Source: Nothopassalora personata
Lineage: Eukaryota; Ascomycota; Dothideomycetes; Mycosphaerellales; Mycosphaerellaceae
Direction of reading: 5' to 3'
Length of the DNA: 64,000 nucleotides
NCBI GenBank assembly: GCA_033816765.1
Contig: CM066292.1
Location: 248,001-312,000 of the forward strand
The translations under genes were made by a program, and so were the position numbers. This document shows positions 31,835 to 43,999 of this stretch, piece after piece (the first letter of the stretch is position 1; every line of letters starts with the position of its first letter). A model generated the notes under the pieces. The model did not search any database. It worked only from the letters and a program-made list of their open reading frames with translations, and was not told the origin of the DNA.

Positions 31835-32002
31835 TTAAATGTTAGATTTAGCCATTGCTAACCCGATATATTAGCGTCGGTATATAGGATTTATGTACGT
31901 AATAGGGCTTGCTAGTGCGCTCTATAGCATTTACTTACGTACTATGTAAGTTAATGCTTACGCGTACTTCTTAGTATAGAATGGTATATAAGGACACCCT
32001 TA

Positions 32003-32408
32003 TGTTAGGTTTAGTATAACCTAATAATATCATAAGTTAAGAAGACAAGCTCAATCGGGTTTGTTCTCGGGCCGATAGGAAGTCGAGGGAGAGTAATAAA
32101 GCAATAGTTGTCTTCGTCTTATAAAGACTTAAGAAACAATGTAGAAGAGGTTGGGTTTCGGTATATTCTAAACAGTGATATTAAACAGTGAGTTAAACGT
32201 ATCGAAACTATAAGGGATTCTTAGCGTTCCTAAATATAAAGGAGATTCGTAGATCTCGGTAATTAGTCTAATTATTCTAAGCATAAGCAGCCTAATTAGT
32301 CTAAGCATAAGCGGTCTAATTGCCCTAAGTCTAAGCGCTTAGGTAGGATAAGTTACGTACTCGTTTTGTTATTATAATTCTAGGGTCTATAGGAATTATT
32401 CCGTAATA
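32003..32408 (-). repeat. 3' LTR of gypsy A2
   Basis: 406 bp, plus-strand start TGTTAGGTTTAGTATAACC and end CCGTAATA (CCGTAACA in the other LTR, a RIP-type difference). Confidence 0.9.
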
Positions 32409-32481
32409 CTATCTCCTTTTTAGCCTAGCTTTGTCCCGAAGCTTTATAAGCCGTTATTATTTCTTATAGTAATAGTTAACT

Positions 32482-33035
32482 ATGTCTTCTGCCTCCTATA
32501 AGCGCCGTTAACGACTTACTCTAGATACTAAAATCTCTAGTATTAAAATAGCTCTATATACCAATTGTTAGAAGTCTCGATCCTCGGGCGCGGTAGTAAA
32601 GTATATCGTAGGTTCTCGGTCTAGGAAGTGTTTAGCCTATATTTAAAAAGGCTATAAGGATTGCGACGTATATCTTTCTGTCCGGGGTAGAAATATCTTC
32701 GCGATTTGCGCAATAAGCTTAAGCTAGAGCTTAAGAGGATCGAAGAGGAGGAGGTAAGGCTAAAGATGTGTAAGATCCGTCTTCGGAAACAGCTACGCTT
32801 AGCTAAGCGTCGTACTAACGACGCCGTCGCTAAGGAGTTAGAGGAGCTCGAGGAGAAAGAGGCGCGCGAGGAGCTAGCGTCTCTTAAGTAGGCGTCGGGG
32901 GTAGAGGTGTCGCCTTCGCTAGTTTCTTTCTCTAATATCCTAGAGATGCCCGTAAACGACTAGGCGGCGCTTTCTAGGGCGGAGCCCTAGGGCGAGTCCC
33001 TAGGGGTAGAAACTTATTAGGATATTTATTTATAA
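32482..33035 (+). pseudogene. Antisense Cys-rich/coiled-coil ORF of gypsy A2
   Basis: Counterpart of the A1 ORF at 13503-14057, on the plus strand and therefore opposite to A2 pol. Starts MSSASYKRR. It has YTNC, GSRSRKC and KGYKDCD cysteines or their Tyr replacements, then the coiled coil (LKLELKRIEEEEVRLK), which is open as a 61-codon stretch at 32706-32891. One base is missing near 32680 relative to A1, shifting the frame, and several Gln codons are TAG. Retention of the same reading frame and Cys spacing in two copies shows it was a protein-coding gene before RIP. Function unknown. Confidence 0.65.
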
Positions 33036-33059
33036 GTTGTGTCCCTATTTCTATTAATC

Positions 33060-33133
33060 GGCTAGGTAGCTTAGTAGTAGAGCGTAAGCTATCTATACTC
33101 TTAAGGTCGTAGGTTCGATTCCTACCCTAGTCG
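33060..33133 (+). tRNA. tRNA-like sequence in gypsy A2, antisense to the element
   Basis: 74 nt. Acceptor GGCTAGG/CCTAGTC (one G-U), D-arm GCTT/GAGC, T-arm GTAGG-TTCGATT-CCTAC fully paired, discriminator G. Box A TAGCTTAGTAGTAG; box B GGTTCGATTCC matches the Pol III consensus exactly. The anticodon arm has an 11-nt loop between TAAG and CTTA, so identity is unassigned and it may not be aminoacylated. Same place and orientation as in A1 (13405-13478). Confidence 0.6.
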
Positions 33134-33204
33134 CTCGTCGGCCGAGAGATCTATTATTATAGGTTGTATCGGCGGACCTATTTTTAGTATTATCGGATCT
33201 TTTA

Positions 33205-36200
33205 CTAATAGTTTCGTAGGTGTTGTTTTAGTTCCTAGGTATTTTCTAATTCGTCGTATCCTTTCTACTTAATAAGGTATTGCTAACCTTTTTTATCTAG
33301 GATTTTTTTGACTTTAAATTCGTTTTCTACTTCTAGCTCGAAATAGAAGCTTTTCTGGTAGGGTGTTTTGGCGTCTACGGGTTCTAACTTAGAGATATAG
33401 AAGACTAGGTAGATTTTTACGTTAGGTAGTAGCCGTAGACGGTAGTTAACTAGTCCTATAACTTTGTCGATAAAAAATAGTCCGACCTTAACGTAATCTA
33501 GTTTCTTAGTCTATCTTCTTATTCTTAAGTTTTTTATAAGGAGATAGACCTTATCCCCCTCTTTTAGTACAGGTGCTATTTTTCTCGTGCCTTACCGTTA
33601 TTAAGACAGTTTATATTATATATCTTTGATCGCCTTACGTGTTTCTTTATACACTTCCCTAAGAGTGTCCGTCTTTACGATCGCTCTTTCGGCTTATAGG
33701 TAGGATCTAGGTATTCCGAATAGGTTAGGATCTTTCCTAAAGTTCGCATAAAATAGTGTCGTTAAAGTTGTCTCTAATTTATAGTTGTTTAGTACAATCT
33801 GCGCTAGTAGCAGTAATGAAACCTAGTTGTCTTATACATAGTTAATGTAGTGTCGTAGGTATTGTTCTAGCGTTTAGTTTATCCTTTCGGTTTGTCCGTC
33901 TGTCTCCGGATAATATACTATTAACAGCTTATGCTTAATTCTAATCGTTCCTATAAGCGTCTTCTAGTAGTTCGATGTAAATAGCTTATCTCTATCCGTT
34001 ATAAACGCTTAAGGGAATCCGTAGTATCGGATAAGTCTATCTAGTACTAGATATCCGAGCTACTCTATATTATATATTTCTAATATAGGAATGGAGTATA
34101 CGTATTTCGTAAGTCTATTAACTATAACTAGTATTATGTCGTATAGTTATTTCGTAACTTAATCCCTTAACGGCGGGAGTTTCGTAATAAAGTCAATTGT
34201 AACTTCGTCCTATAGTTTTGTCGGTAGTGTCCTAAACTATAGGTAACCGTATTTCGTATGTCTCGTAGCCTTGATTCGTTAGTAGTGTACGTATTGTTTA
34301 ATATAGCGTAATACCTTAAGTCTTATCTATGGGAATAAGAAGCTATGTTATATTAGGTCTATTGTTTTTAAAGTTCTAGGGTGTCTATATATTAGTCCGT
34401 CGTAATGTTATCGTATATATTCTTCTTCTCGATCCTTCGGTACTTAGTATTTTCCTTACGATATAGGGAATTGTTCGTCCTTATCGCCTAACATCCGTAC
34501 GATATTATTAAATTCTCTAGTGTTAGTACTAAGACTTCCGTCGGGGTTTGTCTTTAGTATTTTGTATTGTACTAGTTCTTTTCCTTCTATATAGTCGCTT
34601 CTTTAGCTTAGCGTATTAGCGCGGTTATTCTCCTTTCCTAGAGTATATTTAATTTCTAACTTATATTGCCCTAGTAGCTCCGACTAGCGGGCTTACCTTC
34701 GGGTAAGTTCTTTCGTCGTCGTAAAGTACGTAAGATTCTTATAGTTAGAAAGAATCGTTAACTTCGGTAGGCCCTCGACGTATACTCTCTAATGTTATAT
34801 AGTAGCAATAATAGCTAGAAGCTCTTTATTATAGATATCGTAGTTCTATTCCGCTATAGTCATTTTCCGGGAGTAATAGGCTACTAGGTGTCTCTACCTA
34901 TCGTATATCTATGTTAGGCACGCGCCTATTGCTATATTAGACGTATCGGTCTCGATGTGGACTTCCTTACTACTATCGAATAGTCGAAGCGTAGGGGCTA
35001 AAGCGTATTGTTCCTTAAGTTTCTTAAACGCTTTAATCTGTTCCTTTTCCTATTTCTAGGTAACGTCTTTTCTCGTAAGTATTGTTATTAGTGCTGTTAT
35101 CTTTACGTAGTCCTTTATGAATTTCCGGTTGTAGTTCGCTAGTCTAAGGAATAATTATACGTTCTTAACTGTTTTTAGTTCTAGCTATTCTCTAATTAAC
35201 TGTGTTTTCGTAGGGTCGATCGTTATCCCTATAGTACTAATAATAAAGCCTAAGAATTTAACTTCTTTCTTATAGAATTCGCATTTCTCGGGTGCTGTCT
35301 TAAATCCTAAACGCGTAAGTCGTTCGAATACGTCCTAGACTTGTTTTATGTAATTCTAAAGGAATCCTTTCGTATAGACTAATATATCGTCTATATAAGC
35401 AATAACGTATACGTCGAGTAGGTCTCTAAGTGTCTCGTTAATAAGGTCCTAATAGGATACGGGTGCGTTAGTTAATCCTATTAGTATAACTAAGAATTCG
35501 TAAAGTCCGTATCTTATTCTAAAAGCGGTTTTCTATTCTTCTCCTTCTACTATCCGTATAGCATAGAAGGCATCTCGTAGGTTAATCTTCGTATACTAGT
35601 CCGATCCGGTTAATCTATCTTATACTTCTTTAATGTTAGGTAGCGGGTATCGGGTTTTAATCGTAATCTTGTTTCACTTCCTATAGTCCTATACGAGTCG
35701 TAACTTCCCGTTTGCTTTTAGAACGAATATATATAGAGTTCCTATACTTAAGGTAGATCTTCTTATCTATCCTTTAGCTAGCTTCTCCTTTAGCTATTCT
35801 CGTAGGGTCTATAGCTCTTTCTTAGACATTTAATATAGGGGTCCCTATAGGGGCTCTTTCCCTAGCCAAATGTTTATCTTATAATCCTATAGTTAGTGCT
35901 TAGGTAAGGTATCCTTACCTCTTTCCTCTTTAAAGAGTCGCGACTACTTACGATACTCCTTAGGAATACTCAACTCTAAGATGTTAGTATCCTTCGATAG
36001 TGCGTTACTTCTATTACTACTAGTAACTTCGTAACCTAGCGGCCCTACGCTAGTGTCTATCCCGGTCGAAGGTGGTTCTTCTATCCTTCTATTTAGCGTA
36101 AGCTATATCCTATTTAGCTATCTCTTTGCCTTATCTACTAGCGAACGCTACCGCTACGTAGGCTAAATGTTAATAACGTAGTCGCATTCCCTAAATATAA

Positions 36201-36530
36201 GTACTCCTCTTCTCTAGTCAATTTCTAGATTGTGCTTTCTTAACTAAGGTATACCTAGTACGATGTTATAACTAGCTATATTAGTAACATCTAAGATAAT
36301 CTCCTCGTAGTACCGTTAGATAGTAAGTAGTAGCGGTATCGTCTTGCGCTCTATACTAGGTAAGGATAATCCGTCTATCGCGATTAATTTATAACCCTCT
36401 TTCTTCTTATAGGTAGCGATCATATGTCTTATAACAAATAATTCGGAGGTAAAGTTCCCGCTTGCTCCGGAATCTATTATAGTATCTGTCTTATGCCTAT
36501 TAACGATAATCTTAGTTCGAAACACTATTA
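33205..36530 (-). pseudogene. pol remnant of gypsy A2
   Basis: Minus-strand order: protease with IIDSGASGNF (36316-36525 open frame), RT with YIDD at about 35384-35395, RNase H around 34650-35000 ending before 34620, integrase about 33330-34440, chromodomain about 33205-33330. Motifs correspond one for one with A1. TAG/TAA replace Gln and Trp codons. Confidence 0.85.
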
Positions 36531-37669
36531 TCGTTAGTAATAATTAAGTCTTTTCTATGTCGTATAACTCCCTTCGGTCGCTTATTCCTAGGGAGTTGAT
36601 TCTTTTCCCTATTCGTATATAGAACGTCGTACTTCGTGTCTCGAGGCCTCCGCTTAAACCTAGCGCGAGCCTTTCTATATCCGTACCTACATTTAGTAAC
36701 GTTCCTAGATCTTCTACGTTTCTAAGTAGAGTACGCGTACGTGTTATACTACGTTACGTAATTTATTCGACATAAATGTTCCTAACGGTATAAGGTATCT
36801 GGTTCCGGTTATTTGGCTCCCTAACGGTAGTCGTTCTATAATAGCGGTTGCTAGATTCTCGGTTGTTTCTATAAGTAGGTATCCCTAGGCTATACCTCGT
36901 AGGGTGTCGAGTATCTTATTAAACTTAATAGAGTATAGCATTCTTTGTCCGCCTATCTTAGGTAGGAACTCCTCGTACCTTCTTTATAGGTATACGATTA
37001 TATTGTATAATTTCTTAGGTACATTAATCGTAAAGGTTAGTTGTTCATTGTCGTCGTTAGCGTCGCTCTCTTCTCCTTCGGAGGAATCTTCTTCGCTTAA
37101 TTCTTCCGGATCCTAATCCTCCTCGATAGTATCTAGCCTAGTAGTTTCTTAACCTTCTTCCTATAGTTCCGGTAACTACGATTCGTTCTATCCTAGGTCT
37201 TAGTTTTCCTTATTACTTCTATTGTCCTTAAAGTAGGATTCGTTAATGTCTACTTCTCTAAGCGTAGCGTTCTACCTATACGTCGCTCCTAGGGTTTCTC
37301 TTAGTTACTAAGGTTAATACCCTACGCCTAACTTCGCGGCGTAGTGAACTTAACACGAGTCTTAGTAATAGAATCGCTAATGAAGGCTTCTATAACCATT
37401 TCGAGACTCGGATTCGATCTCGTAGTCGACTCTTCGTGTTATTATGTTAAACTGTCGTAGTTAGTTCTTTGCATTAAATAGAATAACTACTATTTGCTAC
37501 CTATAGTATCCTCCTCGTCCTTCTAAGGGGTCTAGGAGAGGCGTCGTACTTCTATTACTAGCTCTCTCCCCTACTCTCCGAACATAGTCGGTATCTCCTC
37601 GAGATCTAACGCTACTCTTAGAATTACTAGTTCGGGGTTGTATTATATTAAACTGTTCGCGGCGTACTA

Positions 37670-38530
37670 TATTCTTACCGCGGCAGTCCCTTACTAGGTA
37701 GCTAGGTTTGCTATATCCGTAGTAAGTTTGTGTTTCTTTCGAACTCCGGGATACTCTATTCCCGTTACTATTCCTAATCTTACGACCTTTCTCGGTAACG
37801 TCGAGTTCTATTAGCTATAGTCCGTAGTACGGTTTATCCCTAGGCTTATTGTTATAGTTATCGTAGAAGCCTCTATTACGGTTGTCGTAGCCTAGTGTGT
37901 ATCTAGCCTTTCCGGATACCTTAGAGTCGTATCGTCGTTCTATAGCTCTCTCGAAGAGCTTGTCATTAAGATTAATCGTAACTCTAACGAGGTCGCCTAA
38001 GCTATCGATTTTCCGACCGTCCCTTATTAACTCGTCCTTAATATGCTCCTTTAGTCCTCTTCGGTACATAACTTAAAGTGCTTCATCGTCCTAATTGGTA
38101 AGTTGCGCGTATTCCTAGAATTTAGTAGTACATTCGGTAGTAGATGTTTTCTAGGTTAAATGCTAAATAACACGAACGGTAGTAGCAATCTTATTAGAGA
38201 CACTAAAGACGCTCTTTATAGTATGCTTAAGATAGTTATATAACCTAAAGATTCCGTCGGCATTATCTTCTCCGTTACTATCTAGGTATTTCCTAAGGAA
38301 TAGTTTAACTTAATGCTATGCTCGTCCTCTTAAGAAGGTAGTAGTAAAGATAGGCTTAAGGTTCTTAGGCATAGAGTTAAATAAGAAGTACATATCTATC
38401 TAAGAGACCTAAGTGTCGAACTTGTCTCGGTCGCTATAGTAGTATTCTAGCTTACTAACCTTAAGGGTGTCGTTGCCTATATAAGTAGCTAAGGCATTAA
38501 TAGCATCGTTCGCGGTCTAAGGTCGTTGGG
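37670..38530 (-). pseudogene. gag remnant of gypsy A2
   Basis: Contains the open stretch 37815-38069 (YRRGLKEHIKDELI, KLFERAIERRYD), almost identical to A1 and A3. A zinc-knuckle remnant follows at about 37672-37735, with one of the cysteines reading Tyr. Confidence 0.8.
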
Positions 38531-38604
38531 CTCTGCTTGCTTTACTAGGGGCGGGTATTCCCCGTTTACTCTATCGGTCTCCTATTATAGAGGGCGTTTA
38601 AAGC

Positions 38605-39010
38605 TATTAGGTTTAGTATAACCTAATAATATCACAAGTTAAGAAGATAAGCTTAATCGGGTTTGTTCTCGGGCCGATAGGAAGTTAAGGGAGAGTAATA
38701 AAGTAATAGTTGTCTTCGTCTTATAAAGACTTAAGAAACAATATAGTAGAGGTTAGGTTTCGGTATATTCTAAACAGTAATATTAAATAGTAAGTTAAAC
38801 GCATCGAAACTATAAGGGATTCTTAGCGTTCCTAAATATAAAGGAGATTCGTAGATCTCGGTAATTAGTCTAATCATTCTAAGCATAAGTAGCCTAATTA
38901 GTCTAAGCATAAGCGGTCTAATTGCCCTAAGTCTAAGCGCTTAGGTAGGATGAGTTACGTGCTCGTCTTGTTATTATAATTCTAGGGTCTATAGGAATCA
39001 TTCCGTAACA
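38605..39010 (-). repeat. 5' LTR of gypsy A2
   Basis: 406 bp. On the minus strand it starts TGTTACGGAATG and ends CCTAATA, followed by the PBS GCTTTAAACGCC (plus strand 38593-38604). Confidence 0.9.
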
Positions 39011-39397
39011 CCTTATTCACCTATAGATAGTATTAATAACAATATAAACAGGTTGTTCGATCACTTCACTTCTTATTTATTTATTTATTTAACAGTTATG
39101 CGCCTAAATAAGCGCTACTAGTCTAAAAATAGCCTAGCACTAAAGTTCTTAGCTAATCGGAGAACTTTCTCCGGATTTCGAAAACTCTATCTAACGTTAC
39201 CTCCCGAATTTAGCAAAGCCGAGAACTTTCCCCGGATTTTGGAAACTCTATTTAACGTCACCTCTCGAATTCTAGCTTATAATCGCCGAGCCTAGTACGG
39301 TAGAATAGCGAATACTATAGGTATTTCGGTATATAAAACGGCGATACATTCGCTATAGGGTAATTTAACCCCTACGATTCCGAATCTATAATTGGAT

Positions 39398-40170
39398 TTA
39401 CAATACGACTACCGGTTACTAAGAAAATAGCAGACGAAACATATAACGCTACTACTATTACGCCTAAAGGCTTCCCTATCCTATCGGATACTAAATATCC
39501 GATGTAGATTGACTTACTAGAGGACTTCCTAAGAGGGAAGAAACTTTAGGACGTCTACGAAGGGAAGGGAGATACTAGAGAAAGGGGAATAGACGAAAAG
39601 AAAGCTAGTGCTATTTCTACTATTAAAGCACTTACGGGTACTAAGAGAGTACACCTAATAGGTCTACGCGACCCGAAAGAAGCCCTCGATAAACTCGAGG
39701 CAATATATTCGACGATAAGTATAGAAAGAATTTCGAACCTACTTACGAAATTCTATAACTATACCGCGGGTTCTACTATCGATATTACGGCCTCGTAGTT
39801 AACGTAACTTGTAAACGAAATACGCATTATAAATAGCGAAGAAGCGCCTACCGATACTGTAAAAAAGAGTATCCTATTAGGATACCTACCCGACGAATCC
39901 GACAATTTTCGAACGGCTATTAAGGCTATAGGCCTTTCAAAGATTTCCTTCGAAGACTTAGTCTCTAAACTTAGGGACGTCGAACTAGGGCTTAAAAAGC
40001 CGTCTAAGGAAGACGACTTAGCCCGATATCCGGGGAGTACTAAGCTAAAGGCGAAGTATAGCCCTAAGAAGGATAATCGCCCTAATAGATATAAGGGCGA
40101 ATGTACCTATTATAAGAAGTCCGGACATAAAAGGAAGTATTGCTATAAGCGTAAAAGAGATAAAGAAGGC
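39398..40170 (+). pseudogene. gag remnant of copia 1
   Basis: Nearly continuous frame: KGFPILSDTKYP near the start, YNYTAGSTIDITAS, LLGYLPDESDNFRTAIKA, then a zinc knuckle at about 40102-40145, CTYYKKSGHKRKYC, where the second Cys of C-x2-C-x4-H-x4-C reads Tyr. A typical Ty1/copia Gag (UBN2-like). Few stops, each at a Gln/Trp-type codon. The initiating ATG is probably lost (ATA near 39402). Confidence 0.8.
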
Positions 40171-40199
40171 TAAAAGAAGGGCGAGGACTCGCCTAAAGA

Positions 40200-41416
40200 C
40201 GCTAATTACGTAGCGTAGTCGGCTTACGGAAATACGTCGACTTACGGACCTTTATTCGATACGAATATCTTTACCCTAGACTCCGGAGCTTCTAAGCATA
40301 TGTCCTACGATCGGAATTTCTTCTTCGACTTTACGGAGAAAGATTCGGAGGTTAGACTAGCCGACGGTAGTGCCCTAGAGGTTAAGGGCTACGCAACGAT
40401 CTACCCTACCTTCGGACAATAAACAGTCGAGATACGGGACGTACTATACGTCCCTAAGCTTCGATATAACCTCCTTTCGATTACGCAATTTGCCGATAGA
40501 GGTATCCTTACCCTATTCGAGAGAAAGAGGGCTATAATAACCCGTAAAAGGATTACGCTAGGAATAGCCCTACGAGAGGACAATTCCTACGTCCTAAGAC
40601 ACTCCGAATAGGCAAGGCTTATTTCTAAGCCTAAACCTACCTTAGATAGCTAAACCGAGCTTTAGCATCGCCGTCTAGGACACCCGAGGGAGGAAAGACT
40701 CCTAAAAGCCCCTAAGGTCCTATTAGGATTACCGGACCTATCGAGGACTAGTAAGGCTTGCCCGACTTGTGCCTTAACTAAGTCTATACGTAGATAAAAT
40801 AAGTAAGAAGCGAAAAGGGCTACGAAAGTACTAGAACGGGTATTTATTCATTTTTAGGGCCCGTATAAGTATCCTACTATAGGGGGACGCCGTTATATAC
40901 TTACTATTACGGACGATTACTCCCGGAAAACCTAGATCCGCCTTACTACCTATAAGAGCGAGGTCTATAAGGAATTTAGCTCCTAGAAACAAGACGTCGA
41001 GAGAGAGATAGGCGAAAAAGTAAGGGCAATTAACGCGATAATACCGTAGAACTTATTAAGTTAGGCGAAGGGTATAAAGACATAACTATCGAGCCTACTA
41101 TATCTTATACCCCGGAGTAGAACGGGACCGCCGAACGACTTAATAGGACCCTAATTACTATCGCTAGAGTAATGCTTTCCGAAAGCGGTTTACCTAAGCA
41201 ACTTTAGGGCGAGGCTGTCTATATAGCCTATTACCTTCGAGAATTGGTTACCTACGAAGGGCCTACAGGTTACCCCTAAAGAGCTTTATAGCGGTCGTCG
41301 ACCTACGGTAGCACACCTAAGAGTTTTCGGGTGTATTTGTTACCCTAATATCCCTAAGGTAAAAAGGAGGGATAAGCTATCTAATACCGCATTTATCGGC
41401 ATATTCGTAGGCTACG
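40200..41416 (+). pseudogene. pol remnant of copia 1, first part (protease, integrase)
   Basis: Protease motif LDSGASKHMS at about 40276-40305, then YVPKLRYNLLSI, the GAG-pre-integrase LGHP at about 40675, a CPTCALTKS zinc-type motif near 40755, and integrase core with TDDYSRKT near 40910 and GTAERLNRT-type sequence near 41130. Interrupted at 41416 by gypsy B and resumed at 48407. A frameshift is needed around 41040. Confidence 0.8.
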
Positions 41417-41866
41417 TGTTACGGGTTAGATTAAGCTAATGCTTAGCGACCAATTAGAGCCTCTATAGTTAAGTGGACGCGACTAAGGCTAGGAAGACAT
41501 AGCTCCCGCGGAGTAATCTATTACTCTATATAATCTATAAGCAGATTAAACGGATTAGAATAGAGCACGATAACAATTAATCCGTTGCTCTATATAATCT
41601 ATAGAATAGATTAACAGATTAGGACAGATTAAAAAATGATCTCCTTTATATTTAGGAAACGCTAAGGAACTCTTATAGCCTTAAGGCGTTTAACTTACTA
41701 TTTAATCTTACTGTTTAGAATATAACCTTACCTAACCGCTGCCTCGCTACTACTTTATACTACTCTCCCTCCTACTCCTACTCGACGAGAACAAATCTCG
41801 ATCGAACGAAGGTTACCTAACTTGTTAGTTAACTTAGTAAGATTATAGGTTTAACTAAACCTAATA
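41417..41866 (+). repeat. 5' LTR of gypsy B
   Basis: Starts TGTTACGGGTTAG, ends CCTAATA. Contains GGCGTTTAA at 41685-41693, complementary to the PBS at 41870-41878 (TTAAACGCC). Confidence 0.92.
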
Positions 41867-41961
41867 GCTTTAAACGCCCTCTAGAATAGGAGATCGATAG
41901 AGTACTAGGGGAACACCCGCCCCTAGTGAAGTAGATAGAGGTACCTAACTACGGACCGCGA

Positions 41962-42835
41962 ACGATGCTATTAATACCTTAGCTACTTACGTAGGTAATA
42001 AATCCCTTAAGGTTAGTAAGCTAGAGTTCTACTATAGCAATCGAGACAAGTTCGACACTTAGATTACTTAGATAGATACGTACTTCTTGTTTAACTCTAT
42101 AGCTAAGAACCTTAAGCCTATCTTTACTACTACCTTCTTAAGAGGACGAGCATAGCATTAGGTTAAACCCTTCCTAAGAACCTACTTAGATAGTAACGGT
42201 ACCGATAACGCTAATAGAATCTTCACGTCTCATAAGCATCTTAGGAATGCTATAAAGAGCGTCTTTAGGATCTTAAATAAGGTCGCTACTACCGTTCGTG
42301 TTATATAACACTTAACTTAGAAGACGTCTACCGCCGAGTATGCTACTAAATTCTAGGAATACGCTCAACTTACCGATTGGGACGATAAAGCCTTACAAGT
42401 TATGTACCGACGTAGCTTAAAGGAAAACGTTAAGGACGAGTTAATGCGGGATAGTCGAAGAATCGATAACTTAGGCAACCTTGTTAGAGTTACGATTAAT
42501 CTTAACGACAAGCTCTAAAAGAGAGCTATAGAACGACGATACGACTCCAAGGTATCCGGAAAGGCCGGATTTACACTAGGCTACGACAATCGTAATAAGG
42601 ACTATAATAACTTCAATAATAACAAGCCTAGCCATAAGCTATACTATAAACCATAGCCTATAGAACTCGACGTTACCGAGAAAGGTCGCAAGATCGGAAG
42701 TAAGAACAGGGCTAAGAAAGGGCCTAAGAGTTCGAAAGGAAGCTTTACTTGCTATAACTATAGTAGAGAAGGCCACATAGTAAGGGACTACTACGGTAAG
42801 AAAAATATAGTGCGCCGTAAATAGTTTAACATAAT
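41962..42835 (+). pseudogene. gag remnant of gypsy B
   Basis: Gag-like translation parallel to A1 (KFDT.IT.IDTYFLFNSIA; RRSLKENVKDELM; NNLVRV-type region). A better-preserved zinc knuckle follows near 42745-42800 (CYNYSREGHIVRDYYGK), which keeps the first Cys and the His while the second and last Cys positions read Tyr. Confidence 0.78.
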
Positions 42836-43999
42836 ATAACGAAGAACTAGTAAACTCGAGAGTAGTGTTAGACTACTAGGAGGTACCGACTATACTCGAG
42901 GAGTAGAGGAGAGAGTTAGTAACGGAGGCAACATACCTCTCCTAGACCCCTCGTAAGGACGAGGAGGATACTACGGGTAACTAATAGAAGTTACACTATT
43001 CGGGTTATAGAACCGACTATAACAGTTTAAAAGGACATGTTAATTTAATATAGTCTACTAATAGGGAAAACGAGAATTTAGCATAATAGTAAGAAGAGTC
43101 GACTACGAGATCGATCGCAATACTCGAAATAGTTACGGAGCCCTTTATTAGCGTTTCTATTACTAAGACTCGTGCTAAACCTACTACTCCGCTAAGGAAG
43201 GCGTAGGGTATTTCCTATAGTAACTACAAGGAACCCTAGGAGCGACATATAGGTAGAATACTACACTCCGAGAAGTAGACATCGATAAATCCTACTTCGA
43301 TAGCGATAGAAGCGACAAAGAGAACTAGGACCTAGGATAGAATAGATTATAGTTACCGGAACTATAGGAAGAAAGTTAAGAAACTACCGGGCTAGATACT
43401 ATCGAAGAAAACTAGGATCTAGAAGAATTAAGCGAAGAGGATTCCTCTAAAGGAGAAGAGAGCGACACTAACGACGATAATAAATAACTAACCTTCACGA
43501 TCGATGCACCTAAGAAACTATATGATATAATCGTATACCTATAAAGAAGGCACGAAGAATTCCTACCTAAAATAGGCGGACAACGAATACTACACTCTAT
43601 TAAGTTCGATAAAACACTCGATACCCTACGAGGCATAGCCTAGGGATACCTACTTATAGAGACGACCGAAAACCTAGTAACCGCTATTATAGAACGACTA
43701 CCGATAGGAAGCCGAATAATAGGTACCGCATACCTTACGCCGTTAGGAACATTTATATCGAATAAATTACGTAACGTAGTGTAATACGTACGCGTACTCT
43801 ACTTAGAAACGTAGAAGATCTAGGAACGTTACCGAAGATAGGTGTAGACATAGAAAGGCTCGCGCTAGGTTTAAGCGGAGGCCTTAAGACACGAAGTACA
43901 ACGTTCTATATACGAATAGGGAAAAGGATCGACTCCTTAGGAATAAGCGACTAAAAGGAGTTATACAACACATAATAAGCTTAAGCATTAATAGTAGTC

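Larger units (their letters stand above)
32003..39010 (-). mobile_element. Ty3/gypsy chromovirus A2, complete, RIP-degraded
   Basis: 7008-bp minus-strand element with 406-bp LTRs at 32003-32408 and 38605-39010 and target duplication CCTTA (31998-32002 and 39011-39015). Read on the minus strand: LTR, gag, protease, RT, RNase H, integrase, chromodomain, antisense tRNA-like and ORF, LTR. Closely related to A1 and A3. A RIP-degraded, uninterrupted copy that gives the empty-site reference for the insertions in the left gypsy element. Confidence 0.93.
31840..39094 (+). repeat. 5' LTR of copia 1 (interrupted by gypsy A2)
   Basis: The two LTR parts are 31840-32002 (TGTTAGATTTAGCC... to ACACCCTTA) and 39016-39094 (...TTATTTAACA). 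Between them lie A2 and the second CCTTA copy. Joined, they match the 238-bp 3' LTR at 50506-50743. Confidence 0.9.

Noticed and set aside
32706..32891. 61-codon ORF as an independent host gene
   Set aside because: It is the open part of the antisense ORF inside gypsy A2, with a homologue in A1.
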